From: Chryseotalea sp. WA131a
GTDB lineage: Bacteria; Bacteroidota; Bacteroidia; Cytophagales; Cyclobacteriaceae
Assembly (NCBI GenBank): GCA_025370075.1
Contig: CP073016.1
Coordinates: 3,162,001 to 3,226,000 of the forward strand
Length of the DNA: 64,000 bases
Reading direction: 5' to 3'
Positions 1 through 9,086 of the stretch are shown here, in pieces; the first letter of the stretch is position 1; each line of letters starts with the position of its first letter. Position numbers and translations under genes: made by a program. The notes under the pieces are model-generated. The model worked only from the letters and a program-made list of their open reading frames with translations. It searched no databases and had not been told where the DNA came from.

Positions 1-854
1 CCTCGCTTTTCTTTGATTTGTGCCAAGCGCATATTAGCGCCAGCATGCGAGGGTTCGTTTTGCATTGGCGTATGTGTCAAATATTTTTTTAGGCACTCTT
101 CACCCCTATCTAACTTTTGGCCAGAGAGCGCACTTGTTTTACCTACTTGATAAATGGAGGTGTAATCTTGGGGGTTTTTCTTGATGGCCTCCTCAAATAG
201 GGCAAAGGCCTTGTCGTATTGTTTTTGATTGGTATAAAAATTCGCCAACAACGAAATGTAATCCGGATTGATTTTTACGGCCTCCAAAAATTCTTTCTCC
301 GCTTCTGCCGGTTTTTTATCCGACAAATACACATTCCCTAGTTGCCGATGACCTTCTGCCGGATTTAAGGCGATGATTTGTTTGGCCACTTCTTTGGCTT
401 TATCGATGCTACCACCCATAAAGCCGGGGGCTTGCAAATAGTATTGGATAAGAGAGGTGCGCGCATCAAGGTTTTTCGGGTCGAGGGCAATGGCCGTTTC
501 CCAAGCTTTTTTCATCTTAGGGGCCAGCATGCCTTGCTTCAGCATATTGGCATCGCGGGCAATGGTGCCGTAGGTGTTACCCAACCAATTAAAATAATCT
601 GCTCCTTTCGGATCGGCCTCAGTGGCTTCTTCAAAGTAATCTGAAGCATCGTCATACTCCTTTTTATCAAAGGCAATGCGCCCGAGATAATAACGAGCCG
701 CTGCGTAGTCAACTGTCTTTTCTCCTACCGATTTTAAAATCTTTTCAGCCTCCTCGTATTTCTTACTTTCATATAAGGCTTTTGCCTTTTCAACAGACGA
801 CTGGCTAAATAAAGCAACCGGCAATAAAAGGACAGCATACAAAAGAGCTTTCAT
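1..854 (-). CDS. TPR-repeat secreted/periplasmic protein, C-terminus cut by window edge
   Basis: Reading the minus strand from an ATG at 854 gives an open frame of 284 codons that runs off the left edge without a stop. The first residues (MKALLYAVLLLPVALFSQ) form a signal peptide. The rest is a chain of tetratricopeptide-like helical pairs, for example ALYESKKYEEAEKILKSVG, AARYYLGRIAFDKKEYDDA and YFNWLGNTYG. Such proteins are scaffolds for protein-protein contacts in the envelope. Nothing in the sequence points to a partner. The opposite-strand frame at 378-644 is a shadow of this gene. The product is sure at the level of TPR protein; the function is unknown. Confidence 0.85.
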   Translation of the reverse strand, partial: MKALLYAVLLLPVALFSQSSVEKAKALYESKKYEEAEKILKSVGEKTVDYAAARYYLGRIAFDKKEYDDASDYFEEATEADPKGADYFNWLGNTYGTIARDANMLKQGMLAPKMKKAWETAIALDPKNLDARTSLIQYYLQAPGFMGGSIDKAKEVAKQIIALNPAEGHRQLGNVYLSDKKPAEAEKEFLEAVKINPDYISLLANFYTNQKQYDKAFALFEEAIKKNPQDYTSIYQVGKTSALSGQKLDRGEECLKKYLTHTPMQNEPSHAGANMRLAQIKEKR

Positions 855-1019
855 AAGGAAGGGGGTGAGTTTTATGTGATTAAGACTTCAAAAGAGATGA
901 AAAGGTTGCGTTTAAGCAGCATTCTTTACCGAATTGTTAAAAACCTAAGACCAATTGATGAATGGTTAGGAGTATCTTGTTGCAGCGTGTAACTTTCCTT
1001 CAAAATAAATTATTGGCAT

Positions 1020-2561
1020 ATGAAATCGTTAGGCTGTATATCGTTTTACGTACTAGCAATTGCTTTTTTTATCTCGTGTGAAAAATCAAAACCAATCACT
1101 AAAAAATGGAACGATGGAGTAGCCAAGCATTTCGATGAGTCACTCAAACCATTTTATCACGGTGTGGCTTCGGGTGATCCATTGCCCGATCGGGTCATCC
1201 TCTGGACGCGCGTTACCCCCGATGATTCACTCTCTTCCATTTCCGTAAAGTGGGAAATCGCGGAAGACGATAAATTTTCTTCGATCTATAAATCAGACAC
1301 ACTGAGTACTTCTCCTTCGCGCGATTACACGGTAAAAGTAGATGTAGATGCACTTAAGCCCGATCAAATTTATTATTATCGATTTAGCGCATTGGGCAAA
1401 ACATCGATTGTGGGACGGACGAAAACCGCGCCCGTTTCGGCCAAAGACAGTTTGAAGTTTGCTATTGTTAGCTGTGCCAATTGGGAATTTGGGTATTTCA
1501 ACCCTTACGATAAAATGGCCGATCGCCCGGTGTTGGATGCGGTACTGCATTTAGGTGATTACATTTACGAATACGGAACGGGCAAATATGGCGATACCAC
1601 CATTGGCCGGATCAATATTCCTCCTCATGAAATTGTTTCGTTGAAAGATTATCGCACGCGCTATTCGCTTTACCGATTGGATAAGGGATTGCGAAGGGTA
1701 CATCAGCTCCATCCATTTATTGCTATTTGGGACGATCACGAAGTGGCAAACAACTCAACCGTAACAGGCGCCCAAAATCACCAGCCCGAAGAAGGTGACT
1801 ATCAAGCAAGAAAAGCAGCCGCACGCCAAACTTATTACGAATGGATGCCCATCCGCGAAAACCAAGAATTGTATAGGAGTTTTTCTTTCGGAAGTTTAGC
1901 GGATGTAATGATGCTAGACGAACGATTGGCTGGTCGTGACCCGGAAATCACCGACCCAACCAATCCGGATTTGGCAAAAGAAGAGCGCACGATGCTTGGC
2001 GCGAAACAATTACAGTGGTTTGAAGAAAAATTGAAAGCATCGAAAGCCACTTGGAAATTGATTGGCAACCAAGTGATTTTTTCGGATGTGTATTTACAAA
2101 AGGTGTTTCCAAAAATGCCGCGCAACTTAGATTCGTGGGATGGCTTTCCGGTAGAAAAGAAAAAGATCGTAGATTTTATTTCAGCGAATAAAATTCAAGA
2201 TGTCATTTTTGCCTCGGGCGATACACACGGTTCGTGGGCGATAGAAGCTGCCATCGATATCAATAAAAATTATTCGCCTTTTGCCATCGAACTGGGTACC
2301 ACCAGTGTTTCATCTGGCAACGGCAACGAACGCAAGCCTGACGATACGGTGAAGCTGGCAGAGCAGGCCTTGATGAAAGAAAACCCGCACATCAAATATG
2401 TAAACGATCGTGACCACGGCTATCTGTTGCTAACAGTTTATCCTACGCAATCAAAAGCGGAGTGGTTTTATGTAGAGACATTGCGCAAACCAGACACCAA
2501 AGAATTTTTAGGCAAAACTTTTTGGTTTGAGAAGGGCAAGAATCGGTTGAAGCTAAATTGA
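1020..2561 (+). CDS. PhoD-like alkaline phosphatase/phosphodiesterase lipoprotein
   Basis: This 513-residue protein starts with a lipoprotein signal (hydrophobic stretch ending FISC, Cys20 as the lipidation site). It then has the two-part PhoD architecture: an N-terminal beta-rich domain opening with HGVASGDP (about residues 47-54), and a C-terminal metallophosphatase domain. The metal-site motifs visible are FAIVSCANWEFG, HLGDYIYEYG, IWDDHEVANNS and ASGDTHGSWAIE. PhoD enzymes hydrolyse phosphomono- and diesters outside the cytoplasm and help scavenge phosphate. It is monocistronic by spacing. The length fits the family. Substrate preference cannot be read from the sequence. Confidence 0.92.
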   Translation: MKSLGCISFYVLAIAFFISCEKSKPITKKWNDGVAKHFDESLKPFYHGVASGDPLPDRVILWTRVTPDDSLSSISVKWEIAEDDKFSSIYKSDTLSTSPSRDYTVKVDVDALKPDQIYYYRFSALGKTSIVGRTKTAPVSAKDSLKFAIVSCANWEFGYFNPYDKMADRPVLDAVLHLGDYIYEYGTGKYGDTTIGRINIPPHEIVSLKDYRTRYSLYRLDKGLRRVHQLHPFIAIWDDHEVANNSTVTGAQNHQPEEGDYQARKAAARQTYYEWMPIRENQELYRSFSFGSLADVMMLDERLAGRDPEITDPTNPDLAKEERTMLGAKQLQWFEEKLKASKATWKLIGNQVIFSDVYLQKVFPKMPRNLDSWDGFPVEKKKIVDFISANKIQDVIFASGDTHGSWAIEAAIDINKNYSPFAIELGTTSVSSGNGNERKPDDTVKLAEQALMKENPHIKYVNDRDHGYLLLTVYPTQSKAEWFYVETLRKPDTKEFLGKTFWFEKGKNRLKLN

Positions 2562-2667
2562 AGTGGGTTCCTAAAATCCAAAAGGTCTAATTGCTAAAGC
2601 GAAAAGATCTTATTGGATTTGATAAACTCCCTTCAAAAATCAATCGCAAATCTAAAATCGTATTTCG

Positions 2668-2675
2668 TACATTTG
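2668..2675 (+). promoter_or_regulatory. Bacteroidota -7 promoter element TACATTTG
   Basis: The octamer matches the TAnnTTTG consensus of the Bacteroidota housekeeping sigma factor. It ends five bases before the ATG at 2680, so the transcript would be almost leaderless. No clear -33 TTG lies at the usual distance, so this is a partial match. Confidence 0.4.
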
Positions 2676-2679
2676 ATTT

Positions 2680-3222
2680 ATGAGAAAAGCACTTACCCCA
2701 TTTGTCTTGTTGGTTTCGATACAAATTGGTTTTGCGCAAGTAATCGGCAAACAATTTCCTGCTATGGTGGCCGAAACCGTAGACGAGAAGAAAGTAAATT
2801 TACCGAGCGATGTGAAAGGCAAGTACACGCTACTCGGATTGGCGTATTCCAAAAAGTCAGAAGAGGAACTTAATTCGTGGTTCAACCCTGTTTTTGGCAA
2901 GTTCATTCAAAAGAGCAATGGCATGATGTCGAGCTTCGGCTACGATGTAAATGTTTATTTTGTACCCATGTTTACGGGCATCAATGCGGCTGCCTCAGGC
3001 ACAGCCAAAAAGAAGGCTATCAAAAATATAGACCCCCAATTGTTACCCAACATTTTGTTTTACAAAGGCGAACTGAAGACGTACAAAGAAGCACTTGATT
3101 TTGAAAGGCGAGACATTCCTTATTTTTTTGTGTTAGACCCTGAAGGCAAAATAGTATATGCAACTTCTGGTGCATACACCGAAAAAAAGATGGATGAAGT
3201 AGAGGAATCAATTCAAGATTAG
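2680..3222 (+). CDS. exported thioredoxin-fold protein without cysteines
   Basis: This 180-residue protein has a signal peptide ending near GFAQ. The core resembles a thioredoxin/Atp10-like fold: an opening segment VIGKQFPAMVAETVDEKKVNLPSDVKGKYTLLGLAY and a late strand-turn PYFFVLDPEGKIVYATSGAYTE, which is typical of the C-terminal half of redoxins. There is no cysteine anywhere in the protein, so it cannot act as a classical disulfide reductase. A structural or chaperone-like role is more likely, but this is inference. Its TAG stop directly abuts the ATG of the next gene, so the two are probably co-transcribed. Confidence 0.7.
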   Translation: MRKALTPFVLLVSIQIGFAQVIGKQFPAMVAETVDEKKVNLPSDVKGKYTLLGLAYSKKSEEELNSWFNPVFGKFIQKSNGMMSSFGYDVNVYFVPMFTGINAAASGTAKKKAIKNIDPQLLPNILFYKGELKTYKEALDFERRDIPYFFVLDPEGKIVYATSGAYTEKKMDEVEESIQD

Positions 3223-4176
3223 ATGATCACACAAGAAAGCATTTCGCAAGCGCACAAGCGCATCAAGCCCTTTATTGAACATACACCCGTGCTTACCAGT
3301 AGCAGTTTAAATGAAGTGGCAGGCTGTCAATTATTTTTTAAGTGCGAAAATTTTCAGAAAGTAGGGGCTTTCAAAGCGCGGGGTGCCATCAACGCTGCCT
3401 TAAAGCTGTCGGATGAAGAAAGGAAAAATGGATTGGCCACCCATTCATCGGGCAACCATGCACAGGCCATTGCACGGGCAGGTAAAATTTTAAATGTGAA
3501 GTCGTATATCGTGATGCCGCGCACAGCCCCAGAAATAAAAAAGCGCGGAGTGCGAGGATATGGTGGTGAGATTTTTGAATGCGAACCTACGCTGCAAGCA
3601 CGTGAAGAAACATTGGCGCAGGTGATCAAGAAAACAGGGGCTTCTGAGATTCATCCGTTTAATAATTATAATGTGATGGAAGGGCAAGCAACGTGTGCCA
3701 AAGAACTATTTGAGCAAGTGCCCAAACTCGATGTGGTGATGGCACCCGTGGGCGGAGGAGGCTTGCTAAGCGGCACGGCCTTGGCCACCAAGTTTTTTTC
3801 CCCAGCTACAATCGTGATTGGGGGTGAGCCGGCCGGATCAGACGATGCGTATCGTTCTATGCAATCTGGCAAAATTGAGCCAGCGCAATCCAATACCATT
3901 GCCGATGGGTTGCTCACCACGCTGGGCGATAAAACATTTCCCATTATATATGAAAATGTAAAAGAAATCATCACGGTAACAGATGAAGAAATCATTGCGG
4001 CTATGCGATTGATTTGGGAGCGATTGAAAATAATTGTGGAAACATCTTGTGCGGTGCCGTTTGCTGCAGTACTAAAAAGCAAAGAAAAATTTAAGGACAT
4101 GCGAGTAGGGATTATTCTTTCAGGTGGGAATGTGGATTTGGAGAAAGTAGGGAAGTGGTTTGGTTCGCAGGCTTAA
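3223..4176 (+). CDS. PLP-dependent threonine dehydratase / serine racemase-type enzyme
   Basis: This is a 317-residue fold-type II PLP enzyme. Lys51 in GAFKARGA is the Schiff-base lysine, SSGNHAQA (about 75-82) contacts the substrate carboxylate, and GGGG at 177-180 cradles the PLP phosphate. There is no ACT regulatory domain, so it resembles the short catabolic threonine dehydratases and serine racemases rather than feedback-inhibited IlvA. The expected reaction is threonine or serine to 2-oxo acid plus ammonia, or serine racemisation; sequence alone does not decide between them. It starts immediately after the stop of the upstream gene. Confidence 0.88.
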   Translation: MITQESISQAHKRIKPFIEHTPVLTSSSLNEVAGCQLFFKCENFQKVGAFKARGAINAALKLSDEERKNGLATHSSGNHAQAIARAGKILNVKSYIVMPRTAPEIKKRGVRGYGGEIFECEPTLQAREETLAQVIKKTGASEIHPFNNYNVMEGQATCAKELFEQVPKLDVVMAPVGGGGLLSGTALATKFFSPATIVIGGEPAGSDDAYRSMQSGKIEPAQSNTIADGLLTTLGDKTFPIIYENVKEIITVTDEEIIAAMRLIWERLKIIVETSCAVPFAAVLKSKEKFKDMRVGIILSGGNVDLEKVGKWFGSQA

Positions 4177-4277
4177 AAGGCGAAGCGAAAAGAATACAAA
4201 ACCTTCGCATACATTTGGTTCGGTAGATTTACCAAAGTGATGCGTATCTAATTCCCGCAAGAGTTGATAGAGATTTT

Positions 4278-5126
4278 ATGGAGACTACTCGCAACAGATA
4301 CTATCTATTAAATATTGTTTTCCTTATTAGCTTGGTAACGCTTTTACTTAACGACCACTATTTAAAGTATGCGTTTTCGAATTGGCTGACAGGAAAGCTG
4401 TCTGATGTTGTTGGAATAATTATTTTGCCGTTGCTTTTGGCATTTATATTTCCGAAGCTAAAAAAACATTCTGTTTGGATGAGTGCTCTTTTATTTGCAT
4501 TTTGGAAGTCTCCTTTTTCTCAATCACTAATAGACCTATACAATCAGATTGCTTTTATACAGACTTCAAGAATAGTAGATTTCACTGACTTGTTTGTTCT
4601 GCTGCTTTTGCCAGTTCCATACTTTATTATTTACAGAATTGACCAACTAAAATTTTTAAAAATCCATAAAGTAAATATACTGTTTATACTCTTACTAACA
4701 GTTGCAACGCTGATGGCGACCTCACCACCACCAAGCCATTACTACACAAGAACTGAAGGCAATTTGGCATGTTACAGGTGCAACATGACCGTAAACTACA
4801 ATCAGGATGAAATTGTATGGAGACTGAAAGAAGTGAATATTGTTTTTGACAGAATTACATCTATTGACAGCGTTGTGTTGGAACGTGTCCCAAGCCTGAA
4901 AAAGGAAAATGTCCATGTTTATCGATTAAACGAACTGGTTATTGACAAGGACACTTTGAGAAATTTAGATTTTACTATGAGGACCATTAAAGATGGGAAA
5001 ACAAAAATATATTTCAATGGTATGCAAGTTTCTGACGACATTTCGACTATGAAATTGGAAATCAAATTGAGGAACTACTATAAAAAACTTTTGTTTAAGG
5101 AACTAAAAAACATGCTTCGAAGATAA
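4278..5126 (+). CDS. hypothetical integral membrane protein
   Basis: This 282-residue protein is not assigned to a named family. The N-terminal half has about four hydrophobic segments (around residues 10-25, 45-60, 68-85, 100-118) and a further one near 130-147. The C-terminal half (about 150-282) is soluble and probably extracytoplasmic, and carries a CYRC cysteine pair near residue 163. The segment NWLTGKLSDVVGIIILP resembles a motif in a scattered family of uncharacterised bacterial membrane proteins. The codon content looks more AT-rich than its neighbours, which may hint at transfer. The function is unknown. Confidence 0.75.
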   Translation: METTRNRYYLLNIVFLISLVTLLLNDHYLKYAFSNWLTGKLSDVVGIIILPLLLAFIFPKLKKHSVWMSALLFAFWKSPFSQSLIDLYNQIAFIQTSRIVDFTDLFVLLLLPVPYFIIYRIDQLKFLKIHKVNILFILLLTVATLMATSPPPSHYYTRTEGNLACYRCNMTVNYNQDEIVWRLKEVNIVFDRITSIDSVVLERVPSLKKENVHVYRLNELVIDKDTLRNLDFTMRTIKDGKTKIYFNGMQVSDDISTMKLEIKLRNYYKKLLFKELKNMLRR

Positions 5127-5163
5127 AACCTCTTCTAAGAAATTTGGATATAACATGGCGGGG

Positions 5164-6483
5164 TCAGCTCTCTTGGGTATGCTGTTCCCTACCCTTCATT
5201 CTACTCCATCCATAAATAGGAACACCGATCATCAACAAAATAAAACCCCAATACACGGCTTCTTGTCCTGAACCTGCCACAGCCCAAACCGAATACAAGA
5301 AGGCTATGAAGGCAACAAAAAGTTTGATGGGGCTTTTCCTCTTTGCTTCGCCCGTTCTCACAGAAATGATTGCAAAGGCTACTGCCGAAAACAAATAAGG
5401 CACCAGCACCGTCATCGCGGAAAGCAAAATCGCGAATTGATAAGTGTCGCCAAGGCTTCTGCTAAAATTCATAAGCATCAGCACCGACACGAGTATGCTC
5501 GAAATGATCAAACTAAAAACAGGTGCCCCCATTTTGTTTTCCGTTTTAAAAATGGAAGGCAACAGTTTATCCGCTGCGGCTGCGGCAGGGATTTGCCCTT
5601 GCATGGTGATCCATCCATTGAGCGCACCAAAAGTGGAAATCACCGCACCTGCGCCAATCAAATACCGAGCCCACTCGCCCCACATGCTGGCTGCAGCATC
5701 GGCAAACGGTGCTTTGGAGTGCTGTAAAATAGAAGATGGCAGCACACCCATGATCACGACCGTGCCAACAATATAAAGAAGCGTTACGGCCAGTGTTCCG
5801 ATCATGGTGGCGCGCGGAATTGTTTTTTCTGGATCTTTCACTTGCCCCGAAGGAATGGTAGCACACTCCAATCCCATAAAAGCGAACAGCGTAAGCGTGG
5901 CCGTGGCGGTGATCGCCCCAAAATCAGAATGGGTGCTGGCGTTGAACGGAATATAATTTTCGGTATGGATGTAAAACAATCCACCAATGGTTACTAGCAG
6001 CAGCGGAGCAATTTTTAAAATGGTGGTGATGAGTTGTACATTGCCCGCTTGCCGAAGGCCACGTGCATTTACCCAGGTAAGCGACCAAATGGTAATCAAT
6101 CCGGCCATCACAGCTAATAAAGAATTTGTACCCAGCACGGGAATAAAAACCGTGAGGTAACTGATAAAGGCTACGGCAATGGCGGCATTGGTGCACCAGA
6201 GTGAAATCCAATAACCCCACGCTACCAAAAAGGCCGCGAAGTCGCCCATGCCCTCGCGTGTGTAGGCATAAGGGCCACCGTTGGCAACGGGCATCAACTG
6301 ACTAAGCCAACTGTACACGAGCGCTAAACAGACCGCCCCAATACCCGATACCACCCAACCAATCAAACTAATGCTGCCATAGCTGGCGAGGGTAGCGGGC
6401 AGCATAAACATGGCTGAGGCAATCATGTTGCCCATCACCAACGAGGTAGTAGTCCAGATGCCGATGGTTTGAGTTTTGCCCAT
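5164..6483 (-). CDS. APC-family amino acid permease (AdiC/arginine-agmatine antiporter-like)
   Basis: This is a 439-residue, 12-helix transporter. TM1 carries the unwound segment GNMIASAMFMLPATLASYG, close to the GSGVFLLP-type substrate site of APC antiporters. The motif LYSWLSQLMPVANGGPYAYTREGMGDFAAFLVAWGYW matches the helix 2-3 region, and FAFMGLECATIPSGQVKDPEKTIPRAT matches the TM6 region. The nearest known class by these motifs is the AdiC/PotE branch of basic amino acid and polyamine antiporters. No decarboxylase partner is adjacent, so the substrate is open. It is transcribed on its own, in the same direction as mutY further upstream. Confidence 0.88.
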   Translation of the reverse strand: MGKTQTIGIWTTTSLVMGNMIASAMFMLPATLASYGSISLIGWVVSGIGAVCLALVYSWLSQLMPVANGGPYAYTREGMGDFAAFLVAWGYWISLWCTNAAIAVAFISYLTVFIPVLGTNSLLAVMAGLITIWSLTWVNARGLRQAGNVQLITTILKIAPLLLVTIGGLFYIHTENYIPFNASTHSDFGAITATATLTLFAFMGLECATIPSGQVKDPEKTIPRATMIGTLAVTLLYIVGTVVIMGVLPSSILQHSKAPFADAAASMWGEWARYLIGAGAVISTFGALNGWITMQGQIPAAAAADKLLPSIFKTENKMGAPVFSLIISSILVSVLMLMNFSRSLGDTYQFAILLSAMTVLVPYLFSAVAFAIISVRTGEAKRKSPIKLFVAFIAFLYSVWAVAGSGQEAVYWGFILLMIGVPIYGWSRMKGREQHTQES

Positions 6484-6539
6484 TGTAATGCTAGATATTA
6501 AAACTTTTTAGATTTGTTGCCATGGGTGCATTTCAAAAG

Positions 6540-7586
6540 CTACAAATACCGATCTATAACAATGGGCTTGGGCAGGTGGCCAATCTGTATTTTGGTAAAT
6601 GCTTTCAAGCCGACCTCAATTAATTTTTTTTCCAAGGTCGTAGTAAACGAAAGGTTGATCTCAATGAATTTAATTTTCAATTTCTGATGCGAAAGAAGGT
6701 GCGTAAAAATTTTGCTCTCGGTTAAAATAGAAGCAGTTGATACGATGCTCTCATTCTTCATAACATCCACAGCCTTTTTATTTCTGTTCGTCTCTACCAA
6801 ATAAAAATCATACAGCCCCTTCCAAATATCTTTGCCTTCCCGTTTTCTCATCAAAATCTTTTTTTGATGATGGATCAAGAAATAGTAAAAGTACCGCGTG
6901 CGCACCTTGGCTTTCTTCTCTTTTACAGGAAGAAGCTTTTGTAATCCTTGCCCATTGGCAATACAGGTTTTAGAAAAAATGCAATCGGTACACAACGGAT
7001 TTTGAGGAAGGCATTGGATTGCCCCAAACTCCATCATGGCTTGGTTGAAAACATCGGGCTGATGCGCGTCAAGCAGGGCATTCGCTTTTTCAGTAAAAAA
7101 TTTTTTACCCATTGGCGAGGCAATGTCTGTATCCATTCCAAAAATCCGCGCCAATACCCGAAACACATTTCCATCTACCACCGCCACACTTTCGCGGAAA
7201 GCAAACGAAGCGATGGCAGCCGCGGTGTAAGGGCCAATGCCAGGTAGTTTTTGTAGTCCCTCGGCACTATCAGGAAATTTTCCCTGATACTCCGTCACCA
7301 CTTTTTTGGCGCAAGCATGTAGGTTGCGCGCCCGCGAGTAATAGCCAAGCCCTTGCCACAAGCGCAACACCTGTTGTTCGCTTGCTTTGGCCAAGGCCGT
7401 CACGGTGGGGAAAGTGTTAACAAACTTTTCGTAGTAAGGCAGACCTTGTGCCACACGCGTTTGTTGAAGGATAATTTCGGAAAGCCAAATTTTGTATGGG
7501 TCTTTTGTTTCTCGCCAAGGCAACGACCGATGGTGGGAAGTATACCAAGCAATGATTTTGGAAGCAAACTGTTTTTGGGTCATCAA
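6540..7586 (-). CDS. mutY: A/G-specific adenine glycosylase MutY
   Basis: This 348-residue base-excision repair enzyme removes adenine mispaired with 8-oxoguanine. The catalytic Glu37 is in SEIILQQTRV. The helix-hairpin-helix is LPGIGPYTAAAIASFAF (about 114-130). Asp138 is in VVDGNVFRV. A complete 4Fe-4S ligand set Cys192-x6-Cys199-x2-Cys202-x5-Cys208 is present, with the same numbering as in E. coli. A Nudix-like C-terminal domain (about 230-348), which reads the 8-oxoG strand, follows. It is divergent from the HU-like gene at 7745. Either of two adjacent Met codons could start it. Confidence 0.96.
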   Translation of the reverse strand: MMTQKQFASKIIAWYTSHHRSLPWRETKDPYKIWLSEIILQQTRVAQGLPYYEKFVNTFPTVTALAKASEQQVLRLWQGLGYYSRARNLHACAKKVVTEYQGKFPDSAEGLQKLPGIGPYTAAAIASFAFRESVAVVDGNVFRVLARIFGMDTDIASPMGKKFFTEKANALLDAHQPDVFNQAMMEFGAIQCLPQNPLCTDCIFSKTCIANGQGLQKLLPVKEKKAKVRTRYFYYFLIHHQKKILMRKREGKDIWKGLYDFYLVETNRNKKAVDVMKNESIVSTASILTESKIFTHLLSHQKLKIKFIEINLSFTTTLEKKLIEVGLKAFTKIQIGHLPKPIVIDRYL

Positions 7587-7677
7587 GTGGCAAAATAAAT
7601 AATCGGAGGCTAAACTCGCTTTTAGATGCTGTTTTGGCGAAATAAATAAGTACCCGACTGATTGTCAGTAAATTAAT

Positions 7678-7708
7678 TTTGCATTTGAGTAAAGGGCTTC
7701 TAAATTTG
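7678..7708 (+). promoter_or_regulatory. Bacteroidota promoter, TTTG-N19-TAAATTTG
   Basis: TTTG at 7678-7681 and TAAATTTG at 7701-7708 are separated by exactly 19 bases, the classic Bacteroidota spacing. The predicted transcription start near 7715 lies downstream of the longest possible start of the HU-like gene (7679) and upstream of the GTG at 7745, so it decides in favour of the GTG start. Confidence 0.75.
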
Positions 7709-7744
7709 CCGTCCCGAAAAAGTTGTACTCAAACCATACTATTT

Positions 7745-8050
7745 GTGACTAAAGCTGACATCATCAACCAAATTACTGACCGCACCGGAATCGATAAGGC
7801 AGATGTTTCTGCTTCCGTAGAAGCCTTCTTCAACATTGTGAAAAGCAACATGGCCGCTGGCAACAACATCTATGTACGTGGCTTTGGCAGCTTTATCAAT
7901 AAAAAACGAAAAAAGAAAATCGCCCGAAATATCTCTCGTAATACTGCCATTGTGATTGATGAGCATTACATTCCTAGCTTTAAGCCTGCCAAAATCTTTA
8001 TTAACAAGATCAAGAACAGCGAAAAAGTAAAGCAGCTTGCCGAGAAGTAA
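7745..8050 (+). CDS. HU/IHF-family nucleoid DNA-binding protein
   Basis: This is a 101-residue histone-like protein. The open frame extends upstream to 7679, but the family N-terminus (TKADIINQITDRTGIDKADV) begins at the GTG at 7745, and the promoter at 7678-7708 excludes the longer form. The DNA-binding beta arm is NIYVRGFGSFINKKRKKKIARN, followed by SFKPAKIFINKIK. HU proteins bend and compact DNA as dimers. The C-terminal basic tail is typical of Bacteroidota HU-beta/IHF-like proteins. Confidence 0.93.
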   Translation: MTKADIINQITDRTGIDKADVSASVEAFFNIVKSNMAAGNNIYVRGFGSFINKKRKKKIARNISRNTAIVIDEHYIPSFKPAKIFINKIKNSEKVKQLAEK

Positions 8051-8122
8051 ATTCGTTGCTGGTCATTAGTTATTTGTTGGTCGCTCCTTTCGATTAACAA
8101 CCACCAACGAACAACCATTAAG

Positions 8123-8941
8123 ATGTTAAAGACCCGAATCATATTAGTTTTTGTTTGTGCGGCTGTGATTGCGCTGCTTTTCTTTTTGCCAAAAGTGGTG
8201 GTTGAAAATGAAGATCAGTTACAAACATCGGTCGATTCAACAAAACAAAATACTGCATCCACTGCTCAAGGCCACTCCACCTTACCCAAAGAATTAACCC
8301 AATCCATCAACGCCTTGAGAACCCAATACTTAGCGGGTTTGCCGAATCAAAAAAATGCTATCTTTGCCGACTCTTTGCAAAGCCTGTACACCCAGGCGGG
8401 GCAATTTGACAGCGCTGCCTGGTTTGGCGAACAAGCAGCATCGTTCTTTAAAACAACAGAGAGTTACCTAAAAGTTGGCAACAGCTACTATGAAGCTTTC
8501 AGCTTCGCCATGCAGCAAGAAAAGCAAACGGCCATGGCAGAAAAAGCCCGCGAGTGGCTGGGCAAAGCGGTGGAGGCCAATCCAAAAAACTTGGAAGCCA
8601 AAATCAAAATGGCTATGACCTTTGTGAGCTCGGCCACACCGATGAAGGGCATCCAAATGATGCGCGAGGTATTGGCAGAAGACCCGAAAAATGAATTTGC
8701 ATTGTTCAACATGGGCATGCTTTCTATTCAATCCGGTCAATATGCCAGAGCTATTGAGCGATTGGAAGAATTGGCTCAGGTAAACCCCAATCATTTGCAA
8801 GGCCAGATGCTATTGGGTGTAGCCTATATGAACAATGGTAACAAAGACAAAGCGCGCCAGCAGTTTGAAAGAGTAAAAAAGTTAGATAACGACCCCGCGG
8901 TTCAGTCCACGGTTGATTCGTACCTAAAAGATTTAAAGTAA
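8123..8941 (+). CDS. membrane-anchored TPR protein
   Basis: This 272-residue protein has one N-terminal membrane segment (about residues 5-23, IILVFVCAAVIALLFFLPK), then a low-complexity linker, then four or five TPR-like helix pairs. Good repeats are AREWLGKAVEANPKNLEAK, MMREVLAEDPKNEFALFNMG and AIERLEELAQVNPNHLQGQM. It sits between the HU-like gene and the ribosome-size basic peptide plus RNase G. The order HU, TPR, small basic protein, RNase G is a recognisable Bacteroidota arrangement to my knowledge. Its function is unknown. Confidence 0.85.
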   Translation: MLKTRIILVFVCAAVIALLFFLPKVVVENEDQLQTSVDSTKQNTASTAQGHSTLPKELTQSINALRTQYLAGLPNQKNAIFADSLQSLYTQAGQFDSAAWFGEQAASFFKTTESYLKVGNSYYEAFSFAMQQEKQTAMAEKAREWLGKAVEANPKNLEAKIKMAMTFVSSATPMKGIQMMREVLAEDPKNEFALFNMGMLSIQSGQYARAIERLEELAQVNPNHLQGQMLLGVAYMNNGNKDKARQQFERVKKLDNDPAVQSTVDSYLKDLK

Positions 8942-8996
8942 ATAAATTGTTAAACCATGTTGACCGTTAGCGTCAGCACTAAAATCCTACAACATT

Positions 8997-9086
8997 ATGC
9001 CAAGTGGTAAGAAAAGAAAGAAACACAAAATGGCCACCCACAAACGTAAAAAGCGTTTGAGAAAAAATCGTCACAAGAAAAAATAG
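8997..9086 (+). CDS. 29-residue highly basic small protein (COX24/AURKAIP1-like, probable ribosome-associated)
   Basis: An ATG at 8997 opens a 29-codon frame ending with TAG at 9084-9086. The peptide starts MPSGKKRKKHKMATHKRKKR and ends in three lysines; about two thirds of its residues are Lys, Arg or His. This matches small proteins found immediately upstream of RNase G in Bacteroidota and resembles the mitochondrial AURKAIP1/COX24 C-terminal domain and the actinobacterial ribosomal peptide bS22. That resemblance is from memory, not a search. It is shorter than usual gene-calling cut-offs, so it is easily missed. Confidence 0.75.
   Translation: MPSGKKRKKHKMATHKRKKRLRKNRHKKK

Noticed and set aside
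7679..7744. Longer N-terminus of the HU-like protein
   Set aside because: It would start upstream of the promoter at 7678-7708 and lacks family similarity; GTG 7745 fits.
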